From Enemella dayhoffiae (GTDB taxonomy: Bacteria; Actinomycetota; Actinomycetes; Propionibacteriales; Propionibacteriaceae), in NCBI RefSeq assembly GCF_002250625.1, contig NZ_NMVQ01000043.1, forward strand, positions 149,056 through 213,055: 64,000 bases of DNA. The letters run 5' to 3'. Below, in pieces: positions 17,639-26,599 of this stretch (positions are counted from its first letter, which is position 1; every line of letters begins with the position of its first letter). A program made the position numbers and the translations under genes. The notes below the pieces were generated by a model that ran no database searches, was not told the DNA's origin, and saw only the letters and a program-made list of their open reading frames with translations.

Positions 17639-18357
17639 ATCTGTTCGACCACCTGCTCGACCCGACGAAGTGGACCGGCGGCGACGGAATCGGCGCCCGG
17701 TTGCTGGAGCACCTCTTCTATTCCGGGGTCTCGCTGCTCGCGGCGATGCTGATCGCCATCCCGCTCGGCATCCTGATCGGGCACACCCGCCGCGGCAACG
17801 TGGTCGTCGCCGGGATCAGCAACGCCACTCGGGCCATCCCCACCCTCGGTCTGCTGGTGCTGGCGGTCACGCTGATGGGCACCGGCACTCTGCCCGTGGT
17901 GCTCTGCCTGGCGGTGCTCGCCATCCCGCCGATCCTGAATGGCACCGTCTCCGGATTTCTCAACGCCGACAGGGATGCCGTGCTCGCCGCCCACGCGATG
18001 GGGATGACCCCGATGCAGGTGATCCGCCGGGTGGAGTGGCCGCTCGCGCTGCCGTTGGTGGTGTCCGGCGTACGCTCGGCGGTGCTGCAGGTGATCGCCA
18101 CCGCCACCGTCGCCGCGATGGCCGCCTCCGGAGGGCTGGGCCGACTGGTGCTGGATGGGCAGAAGCGCCAGGGCGGCTATCCGGAGGTGTTCGCCGGGGC
18201 GGTGCTGGTGATGGCGCTCGCCATCGCCCTCGACATCGCCCTCGGCGCGTTGACCGCCGCGCTGCGCCGCCGCACGCGGGGGCGTACCTGCAAGGATGAT
18301 CCGAAAGACACAGGCACCACCGCAGCACCTACCGAGACCGTTGACGCGAAAGGCTGA
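17635..18357 (+). CDS. opuCD: Osmoprotectant ABC transporter permease (OpuCD type)
   Basis: A 240-residue partner permease. It has ATRAIPTLGLLVLAVTLMG, the loop AHAMGMTPMQVIRRVEWPLALP, and a final stretch of hydrophobic helix followed by a basic tail. It lies between opuCB and the binding-protein gene with a four-base overlap upstream and three bases downstream. Confidence 0.9.
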   Translation: MNLFDHLLDPTKWTGGDGIGARLLEHLFYSGVSLLAAMLIAIPLGILIGHTRRGNVVVAGISNATRAIPTLGLLVLAVTLMGTGTLPVVLCLAVLAIPPILNGTVSGFLNADRDAVLAAHAMGMTPMQVIRRVEWPLALPLVVSGVRSAVLQVIATATVAAMAASGGLGRLVLDGQKRQGGYPEVFAGAVLVMALAIALDIALGALTAALRRRTRGRTCKDDPKDTGTTAAPTETVDAKG

Positions 18358-18360
18358 CCG

Positions 18361-19284
18361 ATGAGACGTCGCAACTTCCTGGCCCTGGCGGCCATCGCCC
18401 CGCTTGTCGGCTGTGGCGTGGGCAAGGACCCGATGGCCCAGTCCAGCTCCACCCCGGGTGCCTCCGGGGCCCCCGCCCAGGGCGGCATCGCCGTCGGCTC
18501 GGCCAACTTCACCGAATCGATGGTGCTCGCCGAGTTGTACGCCCAGGCGATGTCCGCCAAGGGGATCCAGGCCAGCACCAAACACGGCATCGGCAGCCGC
18601 GAGGTCTACCTCAAGGCGTTGCAGGACGGGTCGATCCAGCTGGTGCCCGAATACGGCGGCAACCTGCTGCAATACCTGGCCAAGGACAACCCGGCCACCA
18701 AGGCCCCCGAGATCGAGCAGGCGCTGGCCACCGTCGTCGCCCAGAAGAACCTGGCCGTACTCAAGGCCTCCCAGGCCGCCGACCAGGACGTCTACTGCGT
18801 GACCAGCAGCTATGCCCAGGCGAACGGCCTGGCCAGCCTGGCCGACCTGAAGAAGATCTCCGCCAAGGCCGCCCTCGGTGGCCCCGCCGAGCTCAAGCAG
18901 CGCCCCTACGGCCCGCCCGGGCTCGAGGCGATCTATGGCGCCAAGTTTGCCGAGTTCCGCACCTACGACGCGATGGCGGTGAAGGTGAAGGACCTGCTGG
19001 ACAACAAGGTGCAGGTCGCCACCTTCTTCACCACCGACGCCGCGATCAGTGACAACAAGCTGGTCATGCTGACCGATCCGCAGCAGATGATCCTGCCGCA
19101 GCAGGTGATCCCGCTGGTCCGCGCCGACGTGAAGAACAACGCCGCTGCGGTGCAGGCGGTCGAGGCGGTTCAGGCGGCGCTCACCACGGCCGAACTGACC
19201 GCGCTGAACAAGCAGGTCGACACCAACCACCTCGACCCCAAGAAGGTCGCCGGCGACTGGCTGAAGGCCAAGCAGCTGGCCTGA
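18361..19284 (+). CDS. opuCC: Osmoprotectant-binding lipoprotein (OpuCC type)
   Basis: A 307-residue substrate-binding protein. It has an N-terminal RRRNF segment, a hydrophobic stretch and the lipobox LVGCG (Cys about 19). The ligand-binding fold shows IAVGSANFTESMVLAELYAQ, KHGIGSREVYLKALQDGSI and LVPEYGGNLLQYL, typical of OpuAC/OsmX proteins for quaternary amines. It completes the four-gene importer. Confidence 0.9.
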   Translation: MRRRNFLALAAIAPLVGCGVGKDPMAQSSSTPGASGAPAQGGIAVGSANFTESMVLAELYAQAMSAKGIQASTKHGIGSREVYLKALQDGSIQLVPEYGGNLLQYLAKDNPATKAPEIEQALATVVAQKNLAVLKASQAADQDVYCVTSSYAQANGLASLADLKKISAKAALGGPAELKQRPYGPPGLEAIYGAKFAEFRTYDAMAVKVKDLLDNKVQVATFFTTDAAISDNKLVMLTDPQQMILPQQVIPLVRADVKNNAAAVQAVEAVQAALTTAELTALNKQVDTNHLDPKKVAGDWLKAKQLA

Positions 19285-19287
19285 GCC

Positions 19288-20418
19288 TCAGGCGCCGGTG
19301 CTGGCCAGTCCGCCGCTGGATTCGGGGTACGCCGGCGTCGACCTGCTGTCGGCCGGGGCCTTGCTGTCGGCGGGCGCCTCCGCGCTGGAACCGCCCGCGG
19401 CGCCGGCCGGTCCCGCGTCGGTCGGGGTCGCCACCTCGGGATCCTGCGGCTGCGGCTGGGTCTCCTCAGCCGGTGCCTCACCGGAACCCCGCGGCGTCGC
19501 CACCGTGGTCGGCGTCGCCTCCGGGGTGGCCGTTTCGGGGGTGGCAGGCGTCTCGGGGGTGGCAGGCGTCTCGGGGGTGGCAGGCGTCTCGGGGACTGGC
19601 GAGGCGGTCACCTTCGGACTCGCAGTCGTCCTGGGGCTCGCGCTGGCGGTCGCCCTGGGGGTCCCGGTGGCCCTGGGGGTCGCCGTGACCTTGGGGCTGG
19701 CGGTCTGCTTCGGGCTGGCGGTCTGCTTCGGGCTGGCGCTGCCGGTCGCCTTCGGGGTGGCGGTGGCCTTCGGAGTCTCCTTGGGGCTGGACGTCGCCTT
19801 CGGCGTACCAGTCACCTTCGGGGTCGCGGTCGCCTTCGGCGTACCCGTCGCCTTGTCGAAGCGGTAGAGGTTGTGCTTGTCCATCAGCGCGACCACCCGA
19901 TCGGTGTACGCCGGGTCGGTGGCGTACCCCGCCTTGTGCACCTCGCGGATGAACGCCTTCGGGTTGTTCGGGTGCTGGAACGCCTTGGCGTACCGCGGGT
20001 TGCTCTTCAGGAACAGCCCGTGGTCGAGGAAGCTGTCGTCCGCCTTGGCGTAGGTGCGGAAGCCGGCCACCACCGTGGTGCTCTTGCCGCCGTAGACCTC
20101 CCAGGTCTCCTTGTCGATGCACCCGTTGCTGTAGGGACTCGGTTTGCCGCACTTGATCCCGAAATAGGCGTTGCCCTTGGTGGACAGCGACGACTTGCCC
20201 CAGCCGGTCTCCTGGATCGACTGTGCGATCGCCACCGACGCCGGCACCCCATATTTCCTCATGCTGGCCTGGGCCAGCGGGGCGACCGACTTCAGGTAGG
20301 CCTCCGGGCTGGAGATGTCCACCTTGGTCGCGGTCGCGAACGGAGCCAGCAGGAACGCCCCGAGCAGGGCCAGGCAGACGGCCGCGGCGGCGGTCAGGCG
20401 GCGGATCGGGTGGGACAT
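19288..20418 (-). CDS. Secreted glucosaminidase with Thr/Pro-rich repeat tail
   Basis: A 376-residue peptidoglycan hydrolase. A signal peptide (about residues 1-30) precedes a GH73-type N-acetylglucosaminidase domain at about 35-185, with IAQSIQETGWGKSSL (catalytic Glu), NAYFGIKC, FRTYAKADDSFLDHG and the family-typical GYATDPAYTDRV. The remaining half is low complexity: repeated TPKAT/SPKxT units, then ETPATP repeats encoded by an 18-base tandem repeat, then an acidic tail. There is no sorting motif, so it may be a wall-threaded or released enzyme. GAGGAG precedes the ATG. Confidence 0.85.
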   Translation of the reverse strand: MSHPIRRLTAAAAVCLALLGAFLLAPFATATKVDISSPEAYLKSVAPLAQASMRKYGVPASVAIAQSIQETGWGKSSLSTKGNAYFGIKCGKPSPYSNGCIDKETWEVYGGKSTTVVAGFRTYAKADDSFLDHGLFLKSNPRYAKAFQHPNNPKAFIREVHKAGYATDPAYTDRVVALMDKHNLYRFDKATGTPKATATPKVTGTPKATSSPKETPKATATPKATGSASPKQTASPKQTASPKVTATPRATGTPRATASASPRTTASPKVTASPVPETPATPETPATPETPATPETATPEATPTTVATPRGSGEAPAEETQPQPQDPEVATPTDAGPAGAAGGSSAEAPADSKAPADSRSTPAYPESSGGLASTGA

Positions 20419-20658
20419 CGCGAGCTCCTCGTGGTGCGGATGGCTTCACGCTAGGGCGGGCTGGGCCCGTCGGTCGCGCCGCGGACGCTGGAAGTTTCCA
20501 CCTGATCCGCGGCCGGAGCTCGACTGGACAGATTGCCCAACGGTTTCGGCTTTCGGTGTGCAGGTGATGGTCGAACTGACCAGAGGTCACTGCAACGGTT
20601 GGGAAATGGCCGCCCCGGTGGTGAACTTGTGAACCACGTCACTGTCGATGGGGGGCGC

Positions 20659-21552
20659 ATGTTCGAAGAGGGTCAGCTGTACTCACCGGTGACCGCGGAT
20701 GCGGACGGCGGGGTCCAGGTACACCTCGGCGAGAACCATCCCGGCTTCCGGGACGAGGCGTATCGGGCGCGCCGTAACGAGATCGCGGCCGCGGCGGTGG
20801 CCTGGGAGCCCGGGCAGCCGGTGCCGCGGATCGACTACGCCGAGGCCGAGGACGAGGTTTGGCGGATCGTCAGCCACGAGCTGGCGCCCAAGCACGAACA
20901 ATATGCCCATTCCGAATATCTGGCCGCCAAGCAGGCGCTCGGGCTGCCCGCCGAGCGGGTGCCCCAGTTGGACGAGGTCAGCTCCCTGATCAACCCGCTC
21001 ACCGGTTGGTCCTACATCGCCGCCCCCGGACTGGTGGAGTTGCGCCGGTTCTATGCCGCGCTCGGCTGGCGGGTGTTCCACTCGACGCAATATGTGCGCC
21101 ACCCCTCCCAGCCGCTCTACACCCCCGAACCGGACATCATCCACGAGGTGATGGGGCACGCCAACCAGCTCGCCAGCCCCCGCTTCGCCCGCCTGACCGA
21201 GGCCGCCGGCGTCGCCTCGACCCGGCTCGAGACTGACGCCGGGATGCAGTTCCTGGCCGACGTGTTCTGGTTCTCCCTCGAGTTCGGGGTGATCCACGAG
21301 CAGGGTGAGCTGAAGGCGTACGGCGCCGGGATCCTGTCCAGCTTCGGCGAGATGGACGCGTTCCGGTCGATGGAGATCCGGCCGCTGGACCTGGTGCAGA
21401 TGGGCACCCTGAACTACGACATCACCGCCTATCAGCCGGTGCTGTTCGCCGCAGATTCGCTGGATCAGCTGGAGGACGTCGTGGGTGACTTCTTCGACAA
21501 CTGCTCCGACGACTCGATCGCCGAGTTGCGTTCGAAGGTACCGGCGGCCTGA
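20659..21552 (+). CDS. phhA: Phenylalanine 4-monooxygenase
   Basis: A 297-residue non-haem iron, pterin-dependent aromatic amino acid hydroxylase that converts phenylalanine to tyrosine. The iron site is visible as PDIIHEVMGHANQL (two His) with the later Glu in FWFSLEFGVIHE. YTPEPD and GAGILSSFGEMD also match. The ATG at 20659 begins near the conserved region; an upstream in-frame extension is possible. It is monocistronic and divergent from the glucosaminidase gene. No pterin-4a-carbinolamine dehydratase gene lies nearby. Confidence 0.88.
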   Translation: MFEEGQLYSPVTADADGGVQVHLGENHPGFRDEAYRARRNEIAAAAVAWEPGQPVPRIDYAEAEDEVWRIVSHELAPKHEQYAHSEYLAAKQALGLPAERVPQLDEVSSLINPLTGWSYIAAPGLVELRRFYAALGWRVFHSTQYVRHPSQPLYTPEPDIIHEVMGHANQLASPRFARLTEAAGVASTRLETDAGMQFLADVFWFSLEFGVIHEQGELKAYGAGILSSFGEMDAFRSMEIRPLDLVQMGTLNYDITAYQPVLFAADSLDQLEDVVGDFFDNCSDDSIAELRSKVPAA

Positions 21553-21555
21553 GGC

Positions 21556-22248
21556 CTAGCGTGCCGGCGGCGTCGCGTCCGCGTTCCCGCGCAGGTCCCG
21601 CATGCCCGCCGTCGCCGCGGCGCCCGCCCCGGACTGGTTGTACGCCACCAGCTGCCAGCCGCGCGCCGGGTGCTCGTGCAGCTCGGCCCAGGCGCAGTTG
21701 TCCATCCCGGCGAACATCTCCCGAAGTTTCGGTGACACCCCGAAGAATCCGAGCAGACCGCTGGTCAGCGCCGCGCCGTGTCCGACCAGCACCGCGCACT
21801 GGCCGGGGGCCAGGTCGGCGGCCGCCTCCCGCATCACCTCGGCCATCCGCGAGATCACCTGTTCGGGGTGCTCGGCCCCGGGCACCTGATATTCGGGATC
21901 CCCGAAGAAGCGGGCGTGCACGTCGGGGTGCGCCACCCGGAACTCGTCATAGGTGAGACCCTGCCGGATGCCGACGTCATATTCCCGAAGCCGCCGGTCC
22001 TGGCGTACTGGAATCCCTGTCAGCACAGACAATTCCTGGGCCGTGAGCCGGGCCCGCTGCAGGTCGGAGGACCAGATCCGGTCCGGCCTTAGGGCGGCCA
22101 GCTGGGGGGCCGAGTCGCGCACCTGCTGCTCCCCGACCGCGTCCATCGCGACGTCCAGCTGGCCCTGGGCGCGGTTCTCCACGTTCCACGCGGTCTGGCC
22201 GTGCCGCCACAGGATGAGTCGCCGTCCGGTCTTCGGCTGCGGGGTCAT
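21556..22248 (-). CDS. gpgP: Histidine phosphatase, probable glucosyl-3-phosphoglycerate phosphatase
   Basis: A 230-residue histidine phosphatase superfamily protein. The phospho-accepting His is in ILWRHGQTAWN (near residue 15), followed by SSDLQRARLTA and the second catalytic His in VLVGHGAALTSG. AAGGGAGG precedes the ATG at 22248. Mycobacterial GpgP belongs to this family and shares the overall layout, including a closing AW-x-ELHEH-like segment. Its divergent position next to gpgS makes removal of phosphate from glucosyl-3-phosphoglycerate the likely role. A generic phosphoglycerate-mutase-like phosphatase is the alternative. Confidence 0.75.
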   Translation of the reverse strand: MTPQPKTGRRLILWRHGQTAWNVENRAQGQLDVAMDAVGEQQVRDSAPQLAALRPDRIWSSDLQRARLTAQELSVLTGIPVRQDRRLREYDVGIRQGLTYDEFRVAHPDVHARFFGDPEYQVPGAEHPEQVISRMAEVMREAAADLAPGQCAVLVGHGAALTSGLLGFFGVSPKLREMFAGMDNCAWAELHEHPARGWQLVAYNQSGAGAAATAGMRDLRGNADATPPAR

Positions 22249-22403
22249 CGTCCTCCCTTGATGAAAAATCGCGAACTGGACTTTCCGGCTTGCCGGTCTC
22301 TGCCACACTCACAGCACAGCCAACCAGGAAGCACTACCGGGACAGATTTAGCACGCGAACAGCTCGAGCAGACGGGCGACCGACCAGTTGAGGGGTAACG
22401 GCC

Positions 22404-23384
22404 ATGCGACGTGATGTGAAGAGTTGGTTCGAGAGGCGGTCCTATCGCGGGAGCTCCTTCACCGCCGAGCAGCTGGTCCGCGCCAAACGGGGCCGGACGG
22501 TCAGCGTGGTCCTCCCGGCCCGTGACGAGCAAGCGACCGTGGGCACGATCGTGGCCGCCCTGCGCACCGAGCTGATGGAGCGGATCCCGCTGATCGACGA
22601 GCTGGTGGTGATCGACTCGAACTCCACCGACTCCACCGCGGAGGTTGCCAGCGCGGCCGGCGCACGGGTCTTCGCCCAGTCCGAGATCCTGCCGGCCTAC
22701 GGCGAGGTCCCGGGCAAGGGGGAGGCGCTGTGGAAGTCGCTGGCGGTCACCTCTGGTGACGTGATCGCCTTCCTCGACTCCGACCTGCGTGACTTCGACC
22801 CGCACTTCGCCACCGGGCTGCTCGGACCGCTGCTGCTGGACGAGGTCCGCTATGTCAAGGGCTGCTATGACCGGCCGCTGATCAACGGCGAGACGATCCT
22901 GCCCGCGGGCGGTGGTCGGGTCACCGAACTCGTGGCACGGCCCCTGCTCAACGCCTACTGGCCGGAGCTGGCCGGGTTCGTCCAGCCGCTGGCGGGGGAG
23001 TACGCCGGCACCCGCGAGGCCCTCGAGGCGGTGCCCTTCGTGTCGGGTTACGGGGTCGAGATCGGCCTGCTGATCGACCTGGTCGAGCTGTTCGGGCTGG
23101 ACAGCCTGGCCCAGGTCGACCTGGGCGTACGCGTGCACCGCAACTCCCCGGACGAGGCGCTGGCGCGGATGGCGCTGCAGATCCAGCTGACGGTGCACCG
23201 ACGCCTCGAACTGCACGGCCGCATCGTGTCCACCGAGGCCCCGGCGAACCGGCTCACCCAGTTCAGCCGGGAGGTCGGCCGGGACGGGTTCCAGACCAGC
23301 GAGCACGAGGTCACCACCTCGGAGCGGCCCCCGATGCGCACCGTCCGTGACGAGGTCGCATCCCGGCGCGCCGAGTGCGTGTGA
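22404..23384 (+). CDS. gpgS: Glucosyl-3-phosphoglycerate synthase
   Basis: A 326-residue GT81-family glycosyltransferase that joins glucose from a nucleotide sugar to 3-phosphoglycerate. Characteristic segments are SVVLPARDEQATVG, VIDSNSTDSTAEVA, GKGEALWKSL, the metal-binding DSDL at about 130, and GGRVTELVARPLLNAYWPEL followed by FVQPLAGEYAG. It starts a four-gene plus-strand operon and is divergent from the phosphatase, completing a glucosylglycerate pathway. Confidence 0.92.
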   Translation: MRRDVKSWFERRSYRGSSFTAEQLVRAKRGRTVSVVLPARDEQATVGTIVAALRTELMERIPLIDELVVIDSNSTDSTAEVASAAGARVFAQSEILPAYGEVPGKGEALWKSLAVTSGDVIAFLDSDLRDFDPHFATGLLGPLLLDEVRYVKGCYDRPLINGETILPAGGGRVTELVARPLLNAYWPELAGFVQPLAGEYAGTREALEAVPFVSGYGVEIGLLIDLVELFGLDSLAQVDLGVRVHRNSPDEALARMALQIQLTVHRRLELHGRIVSTEAPANRLTQFSREVGRDGFQTSEHEVTTSERPPMRTVRDEVASRRAECV

Positions 23385-23391
23385 CCCGCGG

Positions 23392-24510
23392 ATGCGCGTC
23401 CTGATCAACGCCGGTCCCTGGCTGCCCGTACCTCCCGAGGGTTACGGCGGGATCGAGAACGTCATCGCCACCCTCGTGCCCCCGCTGCGCGAGCTCGGCT
23501 GCCACGTCACCCTGGCCGGGGTGGGCACCTGCACCCTCGAGGTGGACGAGTTCGTCGCCACCTTGCCCGAGCCGATGCTGGCCAATGTCGCCCGGCCCTA
23601 CAACCAGGTCTCGGGGATCGCCCACGCCCACATGCACCGGGTCGTCGACGTCGTCCGCGAGGGCGACTTCGACGTCGTGCACGACCACCTTGAGGTGGCC
23701 GGGGCGGCCACGATGGCGGCGATGGGCGATGCGGCACCGCCCACCCTGCAGACGCTGCACTGGGACATGCGCAAGCACCCCGAGTTCTATTCCACGTTCG
23801 ACGGACGCGGCCGGGTCGCGTTCGCCGCCGTGTCGCAGTCCCAGCTGGACCGGGCCCCGGAAAACCTGCAGCGGCAGGCGATCGGGGTGGTGCCGCTGTC
23901 GACGCCGGTGCCGGAACCGATGCAGGTCGAGCCCGGGGAACACGCCCTGGTCCTGGCCCGGATCACCCGTGACAAGGGCCAGGACATCGCGATCCGCGCC
24001 TGCGCGCGTGCCGGGGTGCCGCTGGTGCTGGCCGGGCCCGTCGCCGGGGTCGGTGACCCCGAGGTGCTTGCGCGTCGGATGGCCGATCCGCGCGACCCGG
24101 TCCACGACCACCCCGACACCGGCTATTTCGCCCAGGAGGTGGCCCCGCTGCTCGACGGCGAGCGCGCCCGCTGGATCGGCGGCGTGTCCGGGCTGCCCAA
24201 GGAGGAGCTGCTGCGCAGCGCCCGCTGCCTGCTGACCCCGAACCGCTGGGCCGAGCCCGGTGCCACCGGGGTGGTCGAGGCGCTGATGCGGGGCATCCCC
24301 GTGGTCGGTACGCCGCTGGGGGTGCTCCCCTCGTTGGTCGAGGACGGGGTCACCGGTTTCCTGGTCGAGGACGAGGAGGGCATCGCCCGCGCGATCGGAC
24401 GGCTCGACGAGATCGATCCCGCCGCCTGCCGCCACGCCGCCCGCGACTGGACCCCGGCCGTGATGGCCCAGAGCTACCTCGAGTTGTACCAGCGACTAGG
24501 AGATCGATGA
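23392..24510 (+). CDS. Family 4 glycosyltransferase (group 1) of the glucosylglycerate locus
   Basis: A 372-residue GT-B fold enzyme. The N-terminal domain opens MRVLINAGPWLPVPPEGYGGIE with the glycine-rich acceptor loop, and the donor site has NRWAEPGATGVVEALMRGIPVVGT, the E-x7-E motif region. It follows gpgS by seven bases and overlaps the next gene (ATGA). It could extend glucosylglycerate with another sugar, as MggA-type enzymes do, or act on a lipid acceptor; sequence alone does not decide. Confidence 0.8.
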   Translation: MRVLINAGPWLPVPPEGYGGIENVIATLVPPLRELGCHVTLAGVGTCTLEVDEFVATLPEPMLANVARPYNQVSGIAHAHMHRVVDVVREGDFDVVHDHLEVAGAATMAAMGDAAPPTLQTLHWDMRKHPEFYSTFDGRGRVAFAAVSQSQLDRAPENLQRQAIGVVPLSTPVPEPMQVEPGEHALVLARITRDKGQDIAIRACARAGVPLVLAGPVAGVGDPEVLARRMADPRDPVHDHPDTGYFAQEVAPLLDGERARWIGGVSGLPKEELLRSARCLLTPNRWAEPGATGVVEALMRGIPVVGTPLGVLPSLVEDGVTGFLVEDEEGIARAIGRLDEIDPAACRHAARDWTPAVMAQSYLELYQRLGDR

Positions 24511-25499
24511 GTCCGAAGACCCGGATCGCCCTGATCGGAGCCGGCGGAGTCGGCGTACGCCACGCCAAGGTGCTCTCGGCGATCGAGGGGGTCGAGGTGA
24601 CCGCGGTGGCCGACGTCTCTCTCGAGAACGCCACCCGTCTCGCCGACGAGCTCGGGGCGAAAGCGTTCGGTACGCCCCAGGAGGCGCTGGATGCGGGGCG
24701 GGCCGATGCCGGCTACGTCTGCGTACCCCCGTTTGCGCACGGCGCCGCCGAGCAGGCGGTGCTCGATCGCGGGCTGCCGCTGTTCGTGGAGAAACCGGTC
24801 GGACTCGACCTGGCCACCACCGAACGGATCGCCGCCCGCGTCGCCGAGACCGGGGTGGTCACCGGATCGGGGTATCACTGGCGCTGCCTGAGCACCACCG
24901 GGCAGGCCCGGGAGCTGCTCGCCGAGGCGCCCGCGGTGCTCGCCAACGGGTTCTGGCTGGGCAAGCGGCCACCGGTGCCGTGGTGGGCGTGGCGTGACCG
25001 CTCCGGTGGTCAGGTGGTCGAGCAACTCGCCCACGTGCTCGATCTGGCCCGCTTCCTGCTCGGCGAGCCGGTGCGCGTCGTCGCCGCCGGGCGCCGCACC
25101 GACGAGCGCCCGGATGGTGAGCTGGACGGTGACATCGACGACGCCACCACCGCTCTGGTCACCTTCGCCTCCGGAACGGTGGCCACGATGACCGCCTCCT
25201 GCGCACTGCCCGCGCTCTATGGCGCGGCGCTGCACACGATCAGCCACGGTGTCCACCTCGCGCTGTCGGAGGCCGAGCTGGTCGTCACCCGCGGTGAGCA
25301 GGTGCAGCGCCACCGGCGCGAGGCGGATCCGCGGGAGCTGATCGACGCCGACTTCATCGCCGCAGTCCGCGGGGAACGCGAACAGGCGGTCGCCCCCTAT
25401 GCCGACGCGCTGGCCAGCCACCGGTTCGCGCTGGCGATCACCGAGTCGGCCGCCACCGGCCGACCGGTCGAGCTGACCCCGTCGGGGGGCACCCGGTGA
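24507..25499 (+). CDS. Gfo/Idh/MocA family oxidoreductase
   Basis: A 330-residue NAD(P)-dependent oxidoreductase. The Rossmann motif IALIGAGGVGVRHAKVL is at residues 7-23, the conserved EKPVGLDLATTERI at about 92-105, and the GYHWRC segment replaces the usual catalytic H-x-R context. Both ends overlap neighbours by four bases. Such enzymes oxidise or reduce sugars and inositols; the substrate here is unknown. Pairing with the following dehydrogenase suggests consecutive steps. Confidence 0.8.
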   Translation: MSPKTRIALIGAGGVGVRHAKVLSAIEGVEVTAVADVSLENATRLADELGAKAFGTPQEALDAGRADAGYVCVPPFAHGAAEQAVLDRGLPLFVEKPVGLDLATTERIAARVAETGVVTGSGYHWRCLSTTGQARELLAEAPAVLANGFWLGKRPPVPWWAWRDRSGGQVVEQLAHVLDLARFLLGEPVRVVAAGRRTDERPDGELDGDIDDATTALVTFASGTVATMTASCALPALYGAALHTISHGVHLALSEAELVVTRGEQVQRHRREADPRELIDADFIAAVRGEREQAVAPYADALASHRFALAITESAATGRPVELTPSGGTR

Positions 25500-26590
25500 A
25501 GCGCCGCAACCTGATCGTCTGCGCGCCCGGCCGGATCGAGATCGTCACCGAGGAGTTGCCCGAGCTGCCCGACGGTGGACTGCTGCTGGAGACCATCGCC
25601 ACCGGCTTCTCGGCCGGCACCGAGCTGACCTACGTGAAGGGGGTCAACCCGGCGCTGCACCGCGTGCTGGACACCGAGCTCGGGTTGTTCGTGGAGAACC
25701 CCGGTGGTGCCACCGATGTCGCCTACCCGGTCACCCGGATGGGTTACATGGAGGTGGCGCGGGTGGCGAAGAGCCGCACCGCCGCCTTCGCCGAGGGGGC
25801 CGTGGTGGCGATCCCCTACGGGCACGCCACCCACCACGTCGCCGACCCGGTGCGCGAGCACATCGTGCCGGTGCCCGACGACCTCGACCCGCTGCTGGGG
25901 GTCTACGTCGCCCACATGGGCCCGATCTGTGCGAACGGGCTGCTGCACGCGGCCGCCGAGGTCAGCGGGGCGGCCACCGACTCCCTGGGTGCCGGCGTCC
26001 GCGGCCGACTCGTGGTCATCACCGGGGCCGGGTTGATCGGGCTGCTGGTCGCGCTGATGGCGCAGCACCACGGCGCCCGTGAGGTGGTCGTCGTCGACGC
26101 CGATCCGCAGCGTCGAGCGTACGCCGAACAGCTCGGTTTCACCGCCCTCGACCTCGACGACGATCCGGGGCTGGTGCTGAAGACCCGGTGGCGGCACGGT
26201 GCCGGGGATCACGGCGCCGACGTGGTGTTCCAGTGCCGGGGACAGGCCGCGGCGATGCATCAGGCGCTGCGCTGCCTACGCCCGCAGGGCACGCTGGTCG
26301 ACCTGGCGTTCTATACCGCCGGCGCCCAGGAATTGCGCCTGGGTGAGGAATTCCACCACAACGGGCTGCGCATCGTGACCGCCCAGATCGGTCGCGTGCC
26401 GCGCGGGCTGGCGCACGTGTGGGACCGGCAACGGCTCTCCGCCGAAACCATCGAGGTGCTGCGCGTCTGCGGCGATCGGATCACGGAGCACCTGGGCACC
26501 GACGTGATCCCGCTGGACGAGGCGCCGGAGCTGATGCGTCAGCTGGCCGCCCGCGAGCGGCACGTGCTGTCGGCCATTTTCACCTGCTGA
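25496..26590 (+). CDS. MDR-superfamily dehydrogenase lacking the usual catalytic zinc cysteine
   Basis: A 364-residue medium-chain dehydrogenase-like protein. The nucleotide site reads VVITGAGLIGLLVALMAQ near residue 180, with VVVDADPQRRAYAEQLG after it. At the position of the usual G-x-C-G-x-D zinc motif it has GFSAGTELTYVKG, as in BchC-like and sugar-type MDR proteins, so catalysis may not use zinc. It ends the gpgS operon. Substrate unknown. Confidence 0.75.
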   Translation: MKRRNLIVCAPGRIEIVTEELPELPDGGLLLETIATGFSAGTELTYVKGVNPALHRVLDTELGLFVENPGGATDVAYPVTRMGYMEVARVAKSRTAAFAEGAVVAIPYGHATHHVADPVREHIVPVPDDLDPLLGVYVAHMGPICANGLLHAAAEVSGAATDSLGAGVRGRLVVITGAGLIGLLVALMAQHHGAREVVVVDADPQRRAYAEQLGFTALDLDDDPGLVLKTRWRHGAGDHGADVVFQCRGQAAAMHQALRCLRPQGTLVDLAFYTAGAQELRLGEEFHHNGLRIVTAQIGRVPRGLAHVWDRQRLSAETIEVLRVCGDRITEHLGTDVIPLDEAPELMRQLAARERHVLSAIFTC

Positions 26591-26599
26591 GGCAGGGAT

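Noticed and set aside
19480..19860. Tandem DNA repeats as a satellite or mobile element
   Set aside because: They encode the low-complexity Thr/Pro/Lys tail of the glucosaminidase on the minus strand; codon-level repetition explains them.
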